Source of the DNA: CALEUX01 sp964608615
GTDB lineage: Bacteria; Bacteroidota; Bacteroidia; Bacteroidales; Marinilabiliaceae
Reading direction: 5' to 3'
Length of the DNA stretch: 64,000 bases
Assembly (NCBI GenBank): GCA_964608615.1
Contig: CAZSQG010000007.1
Span: 17,362-81,361 of the forward strand
Shown: positions 25,992-33,905 of the stretch, one piece after another
Layout: the number at the start of each line of letters is the position of its first letter
How positions within the stretch are numbered: position 1 is the stretch's first letter
Translations under genes and position numbers: made by a program
Notes under the pieces: model-generated
Told to the model about the DNA's origin: nothing
What the model saw: the letters and a program-made list of their open reading frames with translations, nothing else
Database searches by the model: none

Positions 25992-26018
25992 CTTTAAAAG
26001 TATTTATTACTTTTAAAG
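25992..26018. promoter_or_regulatory. inverted repeat upstream of araA, possible operator
   Basis: CTTTAAAAGTA and its exact reverse complement TACTTTTAAAG are separated by TTTAT, ending 69 bases before the araA ATG. Such a symmetric site directly before a catabolic gene suggests a regulator binding site. The downstream TTACTTTTA at 26031-26039 repeats part of one arm. The regulator is unknown. Confidence 0.5.
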
Positions 26019-26087
26019 ATGAAAATATTGTTACTTTTATATAAATTTAAGTTTAAAACAACTGAACTATATTAAAACGATAAGATT

Positions 26088-27584
26088 ATGCTAAAACAAT
26101 TTGAAGTTTGGTTTGTAACAGGAGCTCAACTCCTATACGGTGGCGATGCTGTTGTTGCAGTTGATAGTCACTCAAACGAAATGGTAGCAGGTTTGAATGC
26201 CTCAGGTAATCTTCCTGTAAAGGTAGTTTACAAAGGAACAGTTAACTCCTCTAAAGAGGTAACTGCAACAATGAAAGCAGCAAATAATGATGATAAGTGT
26301 ATTGGTATTATTACATGGATGCATACATTTTCACCTGCAAAAATGTGGATTCACGGTTTGCAGGAACTACGCAAACCCTTGCTCCACTTTCACACACAAT
26401 ATAACAAGGAAATTCCCTGGGCAACAATGGATATGGATTTCATGAATCTAAACCAAAGTGCTCATGGCGATCGTGAATTTGGCCATATTACTGCACGTAT
26501 GCATAAACCTCGCAAAATTGTTGTGGGTCACTGGCAGGATACTACGGCTCAGGCTAAAATTGCTATATGGATGCGTGTTGCTGCTGCCTGGGCTGATGCT
26601 CAGGATATGCGAATTATTCGTTTTGGCGACCAAATGAATAACGTAGCTGTTACCGATGGAGATAAGGTTGACGCTGAAATTGTTTTAGGTTACCATGTTG
26701 ATTACTGCCCAATTGCGGAATTGGTAGCTTATCAGGACAAAGTCTCGGATGCTGAAATAGCCACTTTGATGAAAACTTACGAGGCCGAGTATGATTTTGC
26801 TGCTGATTGTAAAGAAGGGGGAAGGAACCGAGGTCAGGTTATTAACGCTGCCCGTATTGAAATTGCCTTACGCAAATTTTTGAAAGATAAAGGTGCGAAA
26901 GCATTTACTACAAATTTTGATGATTTAGCTGCAGTTGATCAACTTCCGGGACTTGCATCACAACGCTTGATGGCCGAAGGTTATGGATTTGGGGCTGAAG
27001 GCGACTGGAAAACGGCAGCATTATTTCGAACAATGTGGTTCATGAGTCAGGGGATGCCAAAAGGTTGCTCATTTCTGGAAGATTATACTTTAAATTTCGA
27101 TGGAGAAAAGAGTTCAATACTTCAAGCTCACATGCTAGAAGTATGTCCTTTGATTGCAGAAGCAAAACCAAAAATGGAAGTTCACCCCTTGGGTATAGGA
27201 GGCAAGAACGATCCGGCTCGTTTGGTCTTTACCAGCAAGCCGGGTGAGGGTGTTGCTGCTACTATTATTGATATGGGTAATCGTTTCCGTATGATCGTTA
27301 ATGTGGTTGATTGTATAAATTCCAAAGAGCTTCCTAAACTTCCTGTTGCCAGTGCATTGTGGATTCCACAACCAACCTTTGAGATTGGTGCTGGTGCATG
27401 GATTTTGGCAGGAGGAACTCATCATAGCAGTTTCTCGTACGACCTAACTCTTGAATATTTGGAAGATTATGCTGAAATGGCAGGTGTTGAGCTTGTTGTT
27501 ATTGATAAAGACACTACAATTCGTGAACTTAAAAAAGAATTGCGCTGGAACGATTTGTTTTATATGTTTAATAAAAGATCTTAA
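26088..27584 (+). CDS. araA: L-arabinose isomerase
   Basis: Converts L-arabinose to L-ribulose, the first step of arabinose catabolism. The sequence is recognisable throughout: FEVWFVTGAQLLYGG at the N-terminus, ITWMHTFSPAKMWI, the LHFHTQYNKEIPW segment, HGDREFGHITARM, the active-site region EGYGFGAEGDWKTAALFRTMW and FLEDYTLNF. MLEVCPLIAEAKPKMEVHPLGIGGK follows, and GGTHHSSFSYDL sits near the C-terminus. 498 residues, normal for the family. Start at the ATG at 26088. araD and araB follow on the same strand, but a strong terminator separates araA from araD, so araA may be expressed at a higher level or separately. A palindromic site lies upstream. Confidence 0.97.
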   Translation: MLKQFEVWFVTGAQLLYGGDAVVAVDSHSNEMVAGLNASGNLPVKVVYKGTVNSSKEVTATMKAANNDDKCIGIITWMHTFSPAKMWIHGLQELRKPLLHFHTQYNKEIPWATMDMDFMNLNQSAHGDREFGHITARMHKPRKIVVGHWQDTTAQAKIAIWMRVAAAWADAQDMRIIRFGDQMNNVAVTDGDKVDAEIVLGYHVDYCPIAELVAYQDKVSDAEIATLMKTYEAEYDFAADCKEGGRNRGQVINAARIEIALRKFLKDKGAKAFTTNFDDLAAVDQLPGLASQRLMAEGYGFGAEGDWKTAALFRTMWFMSQGMPKGCSFLEDYTLNFDGEKSSILQAHMLEVCPLIAEAKPKMEVHPLGIGGKNDPARLVFTSKPGEGVAATIIDMGNRFRMIVNVVDCINSKELPKLPVASALWIPQPTFEIGAGAWILAGGTHHSSFSYDLTLEYLEDYAEMAGVELVVIDKDTTIRELKKELRWNDLFYMFNKRS

Positions 27585-27592
27585 AATTTGAG

Positions 27593-27630
27593 GACAATTC
27601 GGAATTCAAATCCGAATTGTCTTTTTTTTT
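27593..27630 (+). terminator. intrinsic terminator between araA and araD
   Basis: GACAATTCGGA (27593-27603) pairs perfectly with TCCGAATTGTC (27611-27621) around a seven-base loop, followed by nine T. It begins nine bases after the araA stop. Confidence 0.9.
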
Positions 27631-27718
27631 AAACTCTGAGAGTTATTCTCATTATTACTTCTTTTTAAGCCTATTTCTGGTAGGTTTATATTTTGTAATC
27701 GTATATAAAACAATCCTT

Positions 27719-28411
27719 ATGCTTAAAGAACTTAAATCGACGGTTTGTAAAGCAAATCTCGATCTGGTAAAATATGGCCTGGTGGTTTTCACATGGGGAA
27801 ATGTGAGTGGTATTGATCGAAAATCGGGATTAGTTGTTATTAAACCCAGTGGAGTGCCTTACGATGATATGCATCCTGAACAGATGGTTGTTGTTGATCT
27901 CGAGGGAAATGTGGTTGAAGGAAATCTGCGTCCATCATCTGATATGGCTACGCATATTGAATTATATAAGGCTTTCCCGAATATCGGAGGCATTGTTCAC
28001 ACGCACTCAACCTACGCCACAGGCTGGTCGCAAGCCGGGCTTGATTTACCGATTATTGGAACAACGCATGCTGATTATTTTGCTGACTCAATACCCTGTA
28101 CACGCGATATGACAGCCAGTGAAGTAGAAGGTGCTTATGAGGCCGAAACAGGAAAGGTGATAGTGGAGACCTTCAAAAAACTAAACCCTGAGCATATTCC
28201 GGGTGTACTTGTAAAGAACCATGCTCCCTTTACATGGGGAAAGGATGCGCATGATGCTGTGCATAATAGCGTTGTGCTTGAGCAAGTGGCTAAAATGGCG
28301 TTTATTGCAAACACCTTAAATCCATCAATGACTATGAATCCCTTGCTTACAAAAAAGCACTTTGAACGAAAACATGGAGCGAATGCCTATTATGGTCAGG
28401 GGAAAGAATAA
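27719..28411 (+). CDS. araD: L-ribulose-5-phosphate 4-epimerase
   Basis: Class II aldolase-fold epimerase that turns L-ribulose-5-phosphate into D-xylulose-5-phosphate, the last step of arabinose catabolism. The phosphate-binding TWGNVSGIDR and KPSGVPYDDM segments are present, as are the zinc-binding histidines in GGIVHTHSTYATGW and the GTTHADYF loop. VLVKNHAPFTWGKD occurs near the C-terminus, where the third zinc His is expected. Start at the ATG at 27719 (MLKELKSTVCKANL), the usual N-terminus; the upstream in-frame extension to 27617 reads as hydrophobic noise. 230 residues. It follows the araA terminator and precedes araB. Confidence 0.96.
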   Translation: MLKELKSTVCKANLDLVKYGLVVFTWGNVSGIDRKSGLVVIKPSGVPYDDMHPEQMVVVDLEGNVVEGNLRPSSDMATHIELYKAFPNIGGIVHTHSTYATGWSQAGLDLPIIGTTHADYFADSIPCTRDMTASEVEGAYEAETGKVIVETFKKLNPEHIPGVLVKNHAPFTWGKDAHDAVHNSVVLEQVAKMAFIANTLNPSMTMNPLLTKKHFERKHGANAYYGQGKE

Positions 28412-28551
28412 CGTGGGTTTGAGAAAGAAGACCGGAGCCTAAAGACCGGATGTTAGGGGATAAATATAAGTGAGTAATTTTTAACTATATCCCTGATTAG
28501 ATGGTTCACTTTTTAATTTTTTACGGTACGAACTAATTAATAATTGAATTT

Positions 28552-30225
28552 ATGTCTGAAAAAAAATATGTGATAGGATTGGACTACGGAACCGACTCGG
28601 CACGGGCTGTTATAATTGATGCCATAACAGGCCATGAAGTGGCTTCGGCAGTTAAGTATTATCCGCGTTGGGCCAAAGAAAAATATTGTAATCCTTCAAA
28701 AGATCAATATCGTCAACATCCTCAGGATTATGTTGATGTGATGGAATTTATAATTAAAGAATCAATAGTTAAGGCAGGTCCGGGAGTAGCCGAAAATGTG
28801 GTTGGAATGTCATTCGATACTACGGGTAGCACTCCTGTTTTTGTGAATGAGGAGGGAACACCATTGTCCATGCTTCCTGAGTTCTCTGAGAATCCCAATG
28901 CAATGTTTGTGTTGTGGAAAGACCATACAGCTGTTAAGGAAGCTGGCGAGATCAATGAGCTTGCCAGCAAATGGGCGGTTGATTATACAAGTTTTGAAGG
29001 AGGTATTTATTCCTCTGAGTGGGTTTGGGCTAAAGTATTGCATGTATTAAGAGAGGATGAGAAGGTACGGAAAGCTGCTTTTTCGTGGATTGAGCATTGC
29101 GACTGGATGCCGGCTTTAATTACAGGCAAGCAGAAGCCAACTGAAGTGATACGAAGCCGTTGCTCGGCAGGTCATAAAGCCATGTGGCTTGAGGAGTGGG
29201 ACGGATTGCCAACTGAGGAGTTTTTAACAGCATTGGATCCTCTTCTGGCCGGATACCGAAAACGGTTATTCAGACAAACTTATACCAGTGATGTGAAAGT
29301 TGGAAATCTTACCCCTGAGTGGGCCAATAGACTTGGTTTAACTACCAATGTGGCTGTTGGCGTTGGGGCTTTTGACTGTCATATGGGAGCAGTAGGAGGC
29401 GAAGTTACTTCTAATGTTCTGGCACGGTCAATTGGTACTTCAACCTGTGATATTATGATAGCTCCTTATAATCAGATTGGTGACAAACTGATTGCGGGTA
29501 TCTGTGGTCAGGTTGATGGATCGGTTATTCCGGGTTATGTGGGACTTGAAGCCGGACAGTCGGCCTTTGGTGATATTTACGCCTGGTTTAAAAGAATTAT
29601 TGGTTGGCCTATCGAAAATATTCTGTCGAAAACGAATTTGGTGGATGCAGAAACTAAGGCCAGATTGATTGAAGAAACTCTTAACCGCATTATTCCTGAA
29701 CTATCTGCCGAAGCGGCCAATATACCCATTGAAGAATCATCTATTATCGCTGTGGATTGGATGAATGGACGTCGCACGCCAGATGCCAGTCAGGAAGTAA
29801 CGGGTTCAATTGCGGGGCTGAAACTGGGTTCTGATGCCCCTCGTATTTTCAGGGCATTGGTTGAGGCAACAGCCTTTGGTTCAAAAGCCATCGTTGACCG
29901 GTTTGCCAGGGAAGGCGTTGAGATAAAAGGGATAATTGGTCTTGGTGGTGTAGCAAAAAAATCACCTTTTGTAATGCAAACTCTGGCCGATGTTTTAAAT
30001 ATGCCAATTAAAGTGGCACGTTCGGAACAAACCTGTGCCCTTGGCGCTGCTATGTTTGCAGCAGTAGTTGCCGGTGTATATTCAAAAGTGGAAGAAGCTC
30101 AGAAGGCCATGGGTCAGGGATTCGAAAAAGAATACCAACCAAAGGCTGCCAATGTTAAGGTTTATGTTGATATTTATAAGAAATATCAGAAACTTGGAAC
30201 ATTTACCGAAAACGAAAAACTATAG
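28552..30225 (+). CDS. araB: L-ribulokinase
   Basis: FGGY-family kinase that phosphorylates L-ribulose. The N-terminal ATP-binding loop is GLDYGTDSARAVI; substrate-binding motifs include SFDTTGSTPV, LWKDHTAVKEA and SRCSAGHKAMW. The central GVGAFDCHMGAVGG and SIGTSTCDIM, and the C-terminal EATAFGSKAIVDRF and GLGGVAKKSPFVMQTLADVL, are typical of the AraB branch. 557 residues, the expected length. With araA and araD it completes the isomerase-kinase-epimerase route to xylulose-5-phosphate. The order araA-araD-araB differs from the enteric araBAD. A long inverted repeat lies 57 bases after its stop. Confidence 0.97.
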   Translation: MSEKKYVIGLDYGTDSARAVIIDAITGHEVASAVKYYPRWAKEKYCNPSKDQYRQHPQDYVDVMEFIIKESIVKAGPGVAENVVGMSFDTTGSTPVFVNEEGTPLSMLPEFSENPNAMFVLWKDHTAVKEAGEINELASKWAVDYTSFEGGIYSSEWVWAKVLHVLREDEKVRKAAFSWIEHCDWMPALITGKQKPTEVIRSRCSAGHKAMWLEEWDGLPTEEFLTALDPLLAGYRKRLFRQTYTSDVKVGNLTPEWANRLGLTTNVAVGVGAFDCHMGAVGGEVTSNVLARSIGTSTCDIMIAPYNQIGDKLIAGICGQVDGSVIPGYVGLEAGQSAFGDIYAWFKRIIGWPIENILSKTNLVDAETKARLIEETLNRIIPELSAEAANIPIEESSIIAVDWMNGRRTPDASQEVTGSIAGLKLGSDAPRIFRALVEATAFGSKAIVDRFAREGVEIKGIIGLGGVAKKSPFVMQTLADVLNMPIKVARSEQTCALGAAMFAAVVAGVYSKVEEAQKAMGQGFEKEYQPKAANVKVYVDIYKKYQKLGTFTENEKL

Positions 30226-30546
30226 TTCTTTAAAAACTATGCTTTTTAAGTGTGAGTTATTGTTTTGAAGGTTTAATTTATATAGAAAGGGATATCCTGT
30301 TTTTTTCAGGATATCCCTTTCTAAAATCAGATAAAATCAAATTTGTTGTAGAAGGAGCTTTTACAAAACAGTTGTATTACCATTGTTAATAAAAAAACCA
30401 TCTCTGATTTGGGAAGAAAAACCGAGATTCATATTCCCTTACAGAGGTTTAATTATCAACTAATCCCATGAATAATCCTTGTGGGTTAAAAGTGGGGGTG
30501 CTTGGTAAATAACAAAAAAACCTACTAAAATAAACGCTGTAGGTTT
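30226..30546. other. intergenic region between convergent araB and obg
   Basis: Contains the 17-base inverted repeat at 30283-30323 and the obg terminator at its right edge. Otherwise AT-rich with no gene seen. Confidence 0.5.
30283..30323. terminator. 17-base perfect inverted repeat after araB, probable terminator
   Basis: TAGAAAGGGATATCCTG (30283-30299) is repeated exactly inverted at 30307-30323, with a loop of seven T. The stem is long and stable, but the T-run lies in the loop, not after the stem. It is therefore called a terminator from position between convergent genes rather than from the classic form. Confidence 0.55.
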
Positions 30547-30548
30547 TT
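30514..30548 (-). terminator. intrinsic terminator of obg
   Basis: Read on the minus strand, AAAAACCTAC pairs with GTAGGTTTTT and continues into a run of T (plus-strand A run at 30514-30520). The stem overlaps the obg stop codon by two bases. Confidence 0.8.
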
Positions 30549-31551
30549 AAATATCCAGCATTGGTTGATCCAACTCATTCCATATAAGATCTTTAAGCTC
30601 AGGAATTCCTTTGCCAGTTATTGAAGAAATAAAAATATATGGTATCGAGGGTAACTGTTTTTCCATCTCTTTTTGAAGTTCCATATCCAAAAGATCCGAC
30701 TTGGTAATGGCCAGCAATCGGTGCTTATCAAGCAGTTCGGGATTGAATTGTTTGAGTTCGTTAACCAAAATATTATACTCGGTCATCACGTCCTTACTAT
30801 CGGCAGGAACCATAAAGAGCAGAATAGAGTTGCGTTCAATGTGTCGTAAAAAGCGCAATCCAATTCCTTTACCTTCATGAGCTCCTTCAATAATCCCTGG
30901 AATATCGGCCATCACAAACGATTTGTGGTCGTGGTATTGAACAATGCCAAGGTTGGGAACCAGAGTGGTAAACGGATAATCGGCAATTTCGGGTTTTGCG
31001 GCACTAACAACTGAAAGCAGCGTTGATTTTCCTGCATTGGGAAATCCAACAAGGCCCACATCGGCCAATACTTTTAATTCAAGAATAACAGCCAGTTCAA
31101 TTGACGGTTCACCTGGTTGGGCAAATCGAGGGGTTTGCAAGGTTGATGTTTTAAAGTTGGCATTTCCTAAACCGCCTCGTCCACCTTTTACTAGAATTAC
31201 CTCTTCTCCTTCAGTAGTTATTTCAAACAGAACTTCACCTGTTTCTGCGTCTTTGGCAACAGTTCCTAGTGGCACATCAATTATTTTGTCTTCACCACCT
31301 GCTCCTGATGAGCGTTGCTTGCCGCCCGACTCGCCATGACCGGCAAAAACGTGTCGTCTGAATTTAAGGTGTATCAATGTCCAGTAATTGCTGTTACCGC
31401 GAGCAATAACGTGTCCGCCTCGTCCGCCATCACCACCATCGGGTCCGCCTTTGGGAATAAATTTCTCACGCCGCATATGGGTTGAACCCGGCCCGCCATT
31501 GCCTGAACGGCAAAAAATCTTTACATAATCAACAAAATTTGAGCTAGCCAT
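30547..31551 (-). CDS. obg: Obg/CgtA GTPase
   Basis: Ribosome-associated GTPase involved in 50S assembly and the stringent response. The glycine-rich Obg fold spans residues 1-160 (FCRSGNGGPGSTHMRREKFIPKGGPDGGDGGRGG). The G domain follows: G1 GFPNAGKS, G2 region YPFTTLVPNLG, G3 DIPGIIEG, G4 TKSD, and SSITGKGI as G5. 334 residues; it lacks the C-terminal extension found in some Obg proteins, which is common in this phylum. The last gene of hpt-adk-obg, 46 bases after adk. A terminator overlaps its end. Confidence 0.97.
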   Translation of the reverse strand: MASSNFVDYVKIFCRSGNGGPGSTHMRREKFIPKGGPDGGDGGRGGHVIARGNSNYWTLIHLKFRRHVFAGHGESGGKQRSSGAGGEDKIIDVPLGTVAKDAETGEVLFEITTEGEEVILVKGGRGGLGNANFKTSTLQTPRFAQPGEPSIELAVILELKVLADVGLVGFPNAGKSTLLSVVSAAKPEIADYPFTTLVPNLGIVQYHDHKSFVMADIPGIIEGAHEGKGIGLRFLRHIERNSILLFMVPADSKDVMTEYNILVNELKQFNPELLDKHRLLAITKSDLLDMELQKEMEKQLPSIPYIFISSITGKGIPELKDLIWNELDQPMLDI

Positions 31552-31597
31552 GATTCCGCAACATTTATTATTTATTCTCCGACTTTAACAGTACGTA

Positions 31598-32176
31598 TTA
31601 TGAATGCCTTTGTGCATCAATGGCATTACATATTTTTTCAAAGATCTCACTAACAGTTCCAATACCATGTATGCCTTTGTAACAACCTTCGTTCTGATAG
31701 AAGCCTATTACCGGTGAAGTCTGGGTTTCGTAAACGTCAATTCTTTTTTCAATAGTTTCAAGATTGTCGTCCGACCGTCCTGAAGTTTCACCTCTTTTCA
31801 ACAGACGGTCAATTAACTCTTGTTTTTCCACTTCCAGATTAAGCATTATACAGATGTGTTCTCCGCGCTTTTCAAGCATCTCTTTCAATGCTTTAGCTTG
31901 ATCTTCTGTACGAGGAAAACCATCGAAAATAACGCCTTTGGAATTATTTAATAATATAAGCTTGTTTTCGAGCATATTAACGATGATATGATCGGGAACC
32001 AATTCGCCGCGGTCAATAAACTGACTGGCTGTTTTACCAAGATCGGTTCCTGAATTGATTTCCTGACGAAGAATATCGCCAGTTGAGATATGCGATAAAC
32101 CATAGTATTCAATGATTTTTTCGCTTTGCGTTCCTTTTCCTGAACCCGGAGGGCCAAAGATGATGATGTTTAACAT
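31598..32176 (-). CDS. adk: adenylate kinase
   Basis: Interconverts AMP, ATP and ADP. P-loop GPPGSGKGTQSEKI at the N-terminus; the AMP-binding region has HISTGDILRQEI and FDGFPRTEDQA; the lid is the short type without zinc cysteines (RLLKRGETSGRSDDN). 192 residues, matching the short-lid class found in Bacteroidota. It follows hpt by 15 bases and precedes obg by 46, a gene order conserved in the phylum and suggesting one transcript. Confidence 0.97.
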   Translation of the reverse strand: MLNIIIFGPPGSGKGTQSEKIIEYYGLSHISTGDILRQEINSGTDLGKTASQFIDRGELVPDHIIVNMLENKLILLNNSKGVIFDGFPRTEDQAKALKEMLEKRGEHICIMLNLEVEKQELIDRLLKRGETSGRSDDNLETIEKRIDVYETQTSPVIGFYQNEGCYKGIHGIGTVSEIFEKICNAIDAQRHS

Positions 32177-32191
32177 TTGTGAGTGAGTTTA

Positions 32192-32725
32192 TTAAATGAC
32201 GCTATATATGTCAGGGAGATTTCTACCATAACCATCGTAATCAAGTCCATATCCAACAATAAATTCGTTGGGTATTTCCATTCCTATATAATCCAGTCTA
32301 ATATCCCTTTTCAGTGATTCCGGTTTAAAAAGAAGGGTTACGACAAAGATTTCTTTTGCGCCAAGTTTTTTTAATTGGTTTACACTATTTTCAACGGTAA
32401 TTCCGGAATCAACAATGTCTTCAAGCAAAACAATGGTTCTTCCTTTTAATTCTTCATTAAAGCCTATTAATTCCTTTACTTGTCCGGTGCTACCCATTCC
32501 TTCATAAGAAGCTAATTTTACAAAGCTTATCTGGCATGGAAACTCTATAAGCTTCATTAAATCGGCCGAAAACATAAAAGAACCGTTTAGAATACAAACC
32601 ATTAAAGGATTTTTATCCTTTAAATCACGGTTTATTTTCTCCGCAATCTGCCAAATAGCTTTTTTAATATCACTGGCAGGTATTGAAAGGCTGAATTCTC
32701 TGTCTAGCAGCTTAATCCGTTTCAT
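32192..32725 (-). CDS. hpt: hypoxanthine phosphoribosyltransferase
   Basis: Purine-salvage enzyme making IMP/GMP from hypoxanthine/guanine and PRPP. The PRPP-binding motif VLLEDIVDSGITVENS is clear. The loop NGSFMFSADLMKLIEFP and the C-terminal FIVGYGLDYDGYGRNLPDI (base-recognition region) identify the HPRT family rather than other phosphoribosyltransferases. 177 residues, normal. First gene of hpt-adk-obg; a -7 box lies 32 bases upstream of its ATG. Confidence 0.96.
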   Translation of the reverse strand: MKRIKLLDREFSLSIPASDIKKAIWQIAEKINRDLKDKNPLMVCILNGSFMFSADLMKLIEFPCQISFVKLASYEGMGSTGQVKELIGFNEELKGRTIVLLEDIVDSGITVENSVNQLKKLGAKEIFVVTLLFKPESLKRDIRLDYIGMEIPNEFIVGYGLDYDGYGRNLPDIYSVI

Positions 32726-33062
32726 AAAAGGATTTTTTTTAATTTAAAACAGAGTGCAAAAGTACTAAAAATTGGGACTCCATCTTCAGTGAATTATATT
32801 TAAAAAAAAATGATAATTGATAAAATGTGTATTAATGGGCTATGTATTCCAATAAAGTCATTCATAATGGCACTATTTAGTGTAGGCAAGGAAAAAATGT
32901 GTTTGCCGCATTTTTGTTAAGACTATTAGTGTACATATATATTGTTAATTATTTTATTTCTGTTGATTGGGATTAAGTAATTGTTTATATTGTAAATAAT
33001 AGAGAGATAGTGAATTGAGATTCGTTCGGCTTGTTTGACTAAACCCTTAACCCTTTTAGGCC
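32726..33062. other. intergenic region between divergent hpt and the PorV-like gene
   Basis: Holds the hpt promoter candidate. For the PorV-like gene I found no TAnnTTTG match. The sequence is AT-rich and shows no gene. Confidence 0.5.
32757..32764 (-). promoter_or_regulatory. candidate -7 box of hpt-adk-obg
   Basis: CAAAAGTA on the plus strand reads TACTTTTG on the minus strand, matching TAnnTTTG. A TTTG at the right distance is not seen. A start near 32750 would give a leader of about 25 bases. Confidence 0.4.
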
Positions 33063-33905
33063 ATGAAGCAATTCTCATTATTGGGTATTTTATTGGTGAT
33101 AAACCTTTCCGTTTTTTCTCAAGGTGTTTTATTTTTTAGTCCTGTTGATCAAGGTATTGGTCGAACTGGCACTTTAGGAGTTGATTCCTGGAGCTTTTTC
33201 TCTAATCCGGCAGGTCTTTCAGGTGTAGATATGCCCTCAGCCGGGATTGGTTATTACAGTGGATTCCATATTAAAGAGCTTGCATCGAGGGCAGCTTTTG
33301 GGTGTTTTCCAACTTCGCTTGTAACTGTGGCCGGCGGGTTTACTCATTATGGGTATGAACACTTCAATATTCAACAATATGCTTTGGCTGCTGCGCGACA
33401 AATGGCACCATGGCTTCGTTTAGGTATCAGGATCAATTATTTTCTTCGTAATCAAACTGGGAGTGAGAGGTTGGGGCTTGCCACTCTTGATGCAGGTTTC
33501 CAAATTGATCCTGACCCGAAAGTGTCGATCGGATTCTTTACTATTAATCCAGCTCGCCTCAAATGGAATCTGAGCGATTGGAGCGAATATCAAGCCTCGG
33601 GTGTGGCTGCTGCTATTGGATATAAACCTGTTCAAAGTCTTAATTTGGAGCTGGGCGTTTTAAAGAATGTTGGGTATCCTGTTGAAACTTGTTTTGCTAT
33701 TGAAGCTCCAATACATAAACAAGTTGTTATTCGCGGTGCCGTTACCACAGAACCTTTGAGACTAGGTTTTGGCGCAGGGTTTAAATGGCAATTACTTAGC
33801 TTTGATTTAGGAATAAACCACCATTCTACTCTTGGGTTCTCATCTTCTTTCGGAATATTATTTTATCTGCGTTCTTTATCGAAAAACAACACCCCAATAC
33901 CATGA
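33063..33905 (+). CDS. PorV/PorQ-like outer-membrane beta-barrel protein
   Basis: A 280-residue protein with signal peptide (LLGILLVINLSVFSQ). Its barrel-type sequence is typical of the PorV/PorQ/FadL-related group in Bacteroidota: FFSPVDQGIGRTGTLGVDSW...NPAGLSGVDMPSAGIGYYSGF is the characteristic front, which plugs the barrel. Alternating hydrophobic strands with frequent Gly/Tyr/Phe follow, ending SSFGILFYLRSL. PorV and PorQ act in type IX secretion; whether this member does is not shown by sequence. The stop overlaps the next ATG by four bases (ATGA), so the two products are translated together and probably work together at the outer membrane. Confidence 0.75.
   Translation: MKQFSLLGILLVINLSVFSQGVLFFSPVDQGIGRTGTLGVDSWSFFSNPAGLSGVDMPSAGIGYYSGFHIKELASRAAFGCFPTSLVTVAGGFTHYGYEHFNIQQYALAAARQMAPWLRLGIRINYFLRNQTGSERLGLATLDAGFQIDPDPKVSIGFFTINPARLKWNLSDWSEYQASGVAAAIGYKPVQSLNLELGVLKNVGYPVETCFAIEAPIHKQVVIRGAVTTEPLRLGFGAGFKWQLLSFDLGINHHSTLGFSSSFGILFYLRSLSKNNTPIP

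Larger units (their letters stand above)
25338..26087. other. 750-base intergenic region between parE and araA
   Basis: AT-rich with no coding signal on either strand. It contains the parE promoter candidate at the left, an 11-base inverted repeat at 25992-26018, and the nine-base direct repeat TTACTTTTA at 26007-26015 and 26031-26039. I see no recognisable riboswitch or RNA gene. The length is unusual for this compact window and leaves room for arabinose control sites. Confidence 0.5.

Noticed and set aside
25338..26087. Riboswitch or structural RNA in the long spacer before araA
   Set aside because: Only short imperfect hairpins are visible, and none matches a known riboswitch core or 6S/4.5S-type RNA.
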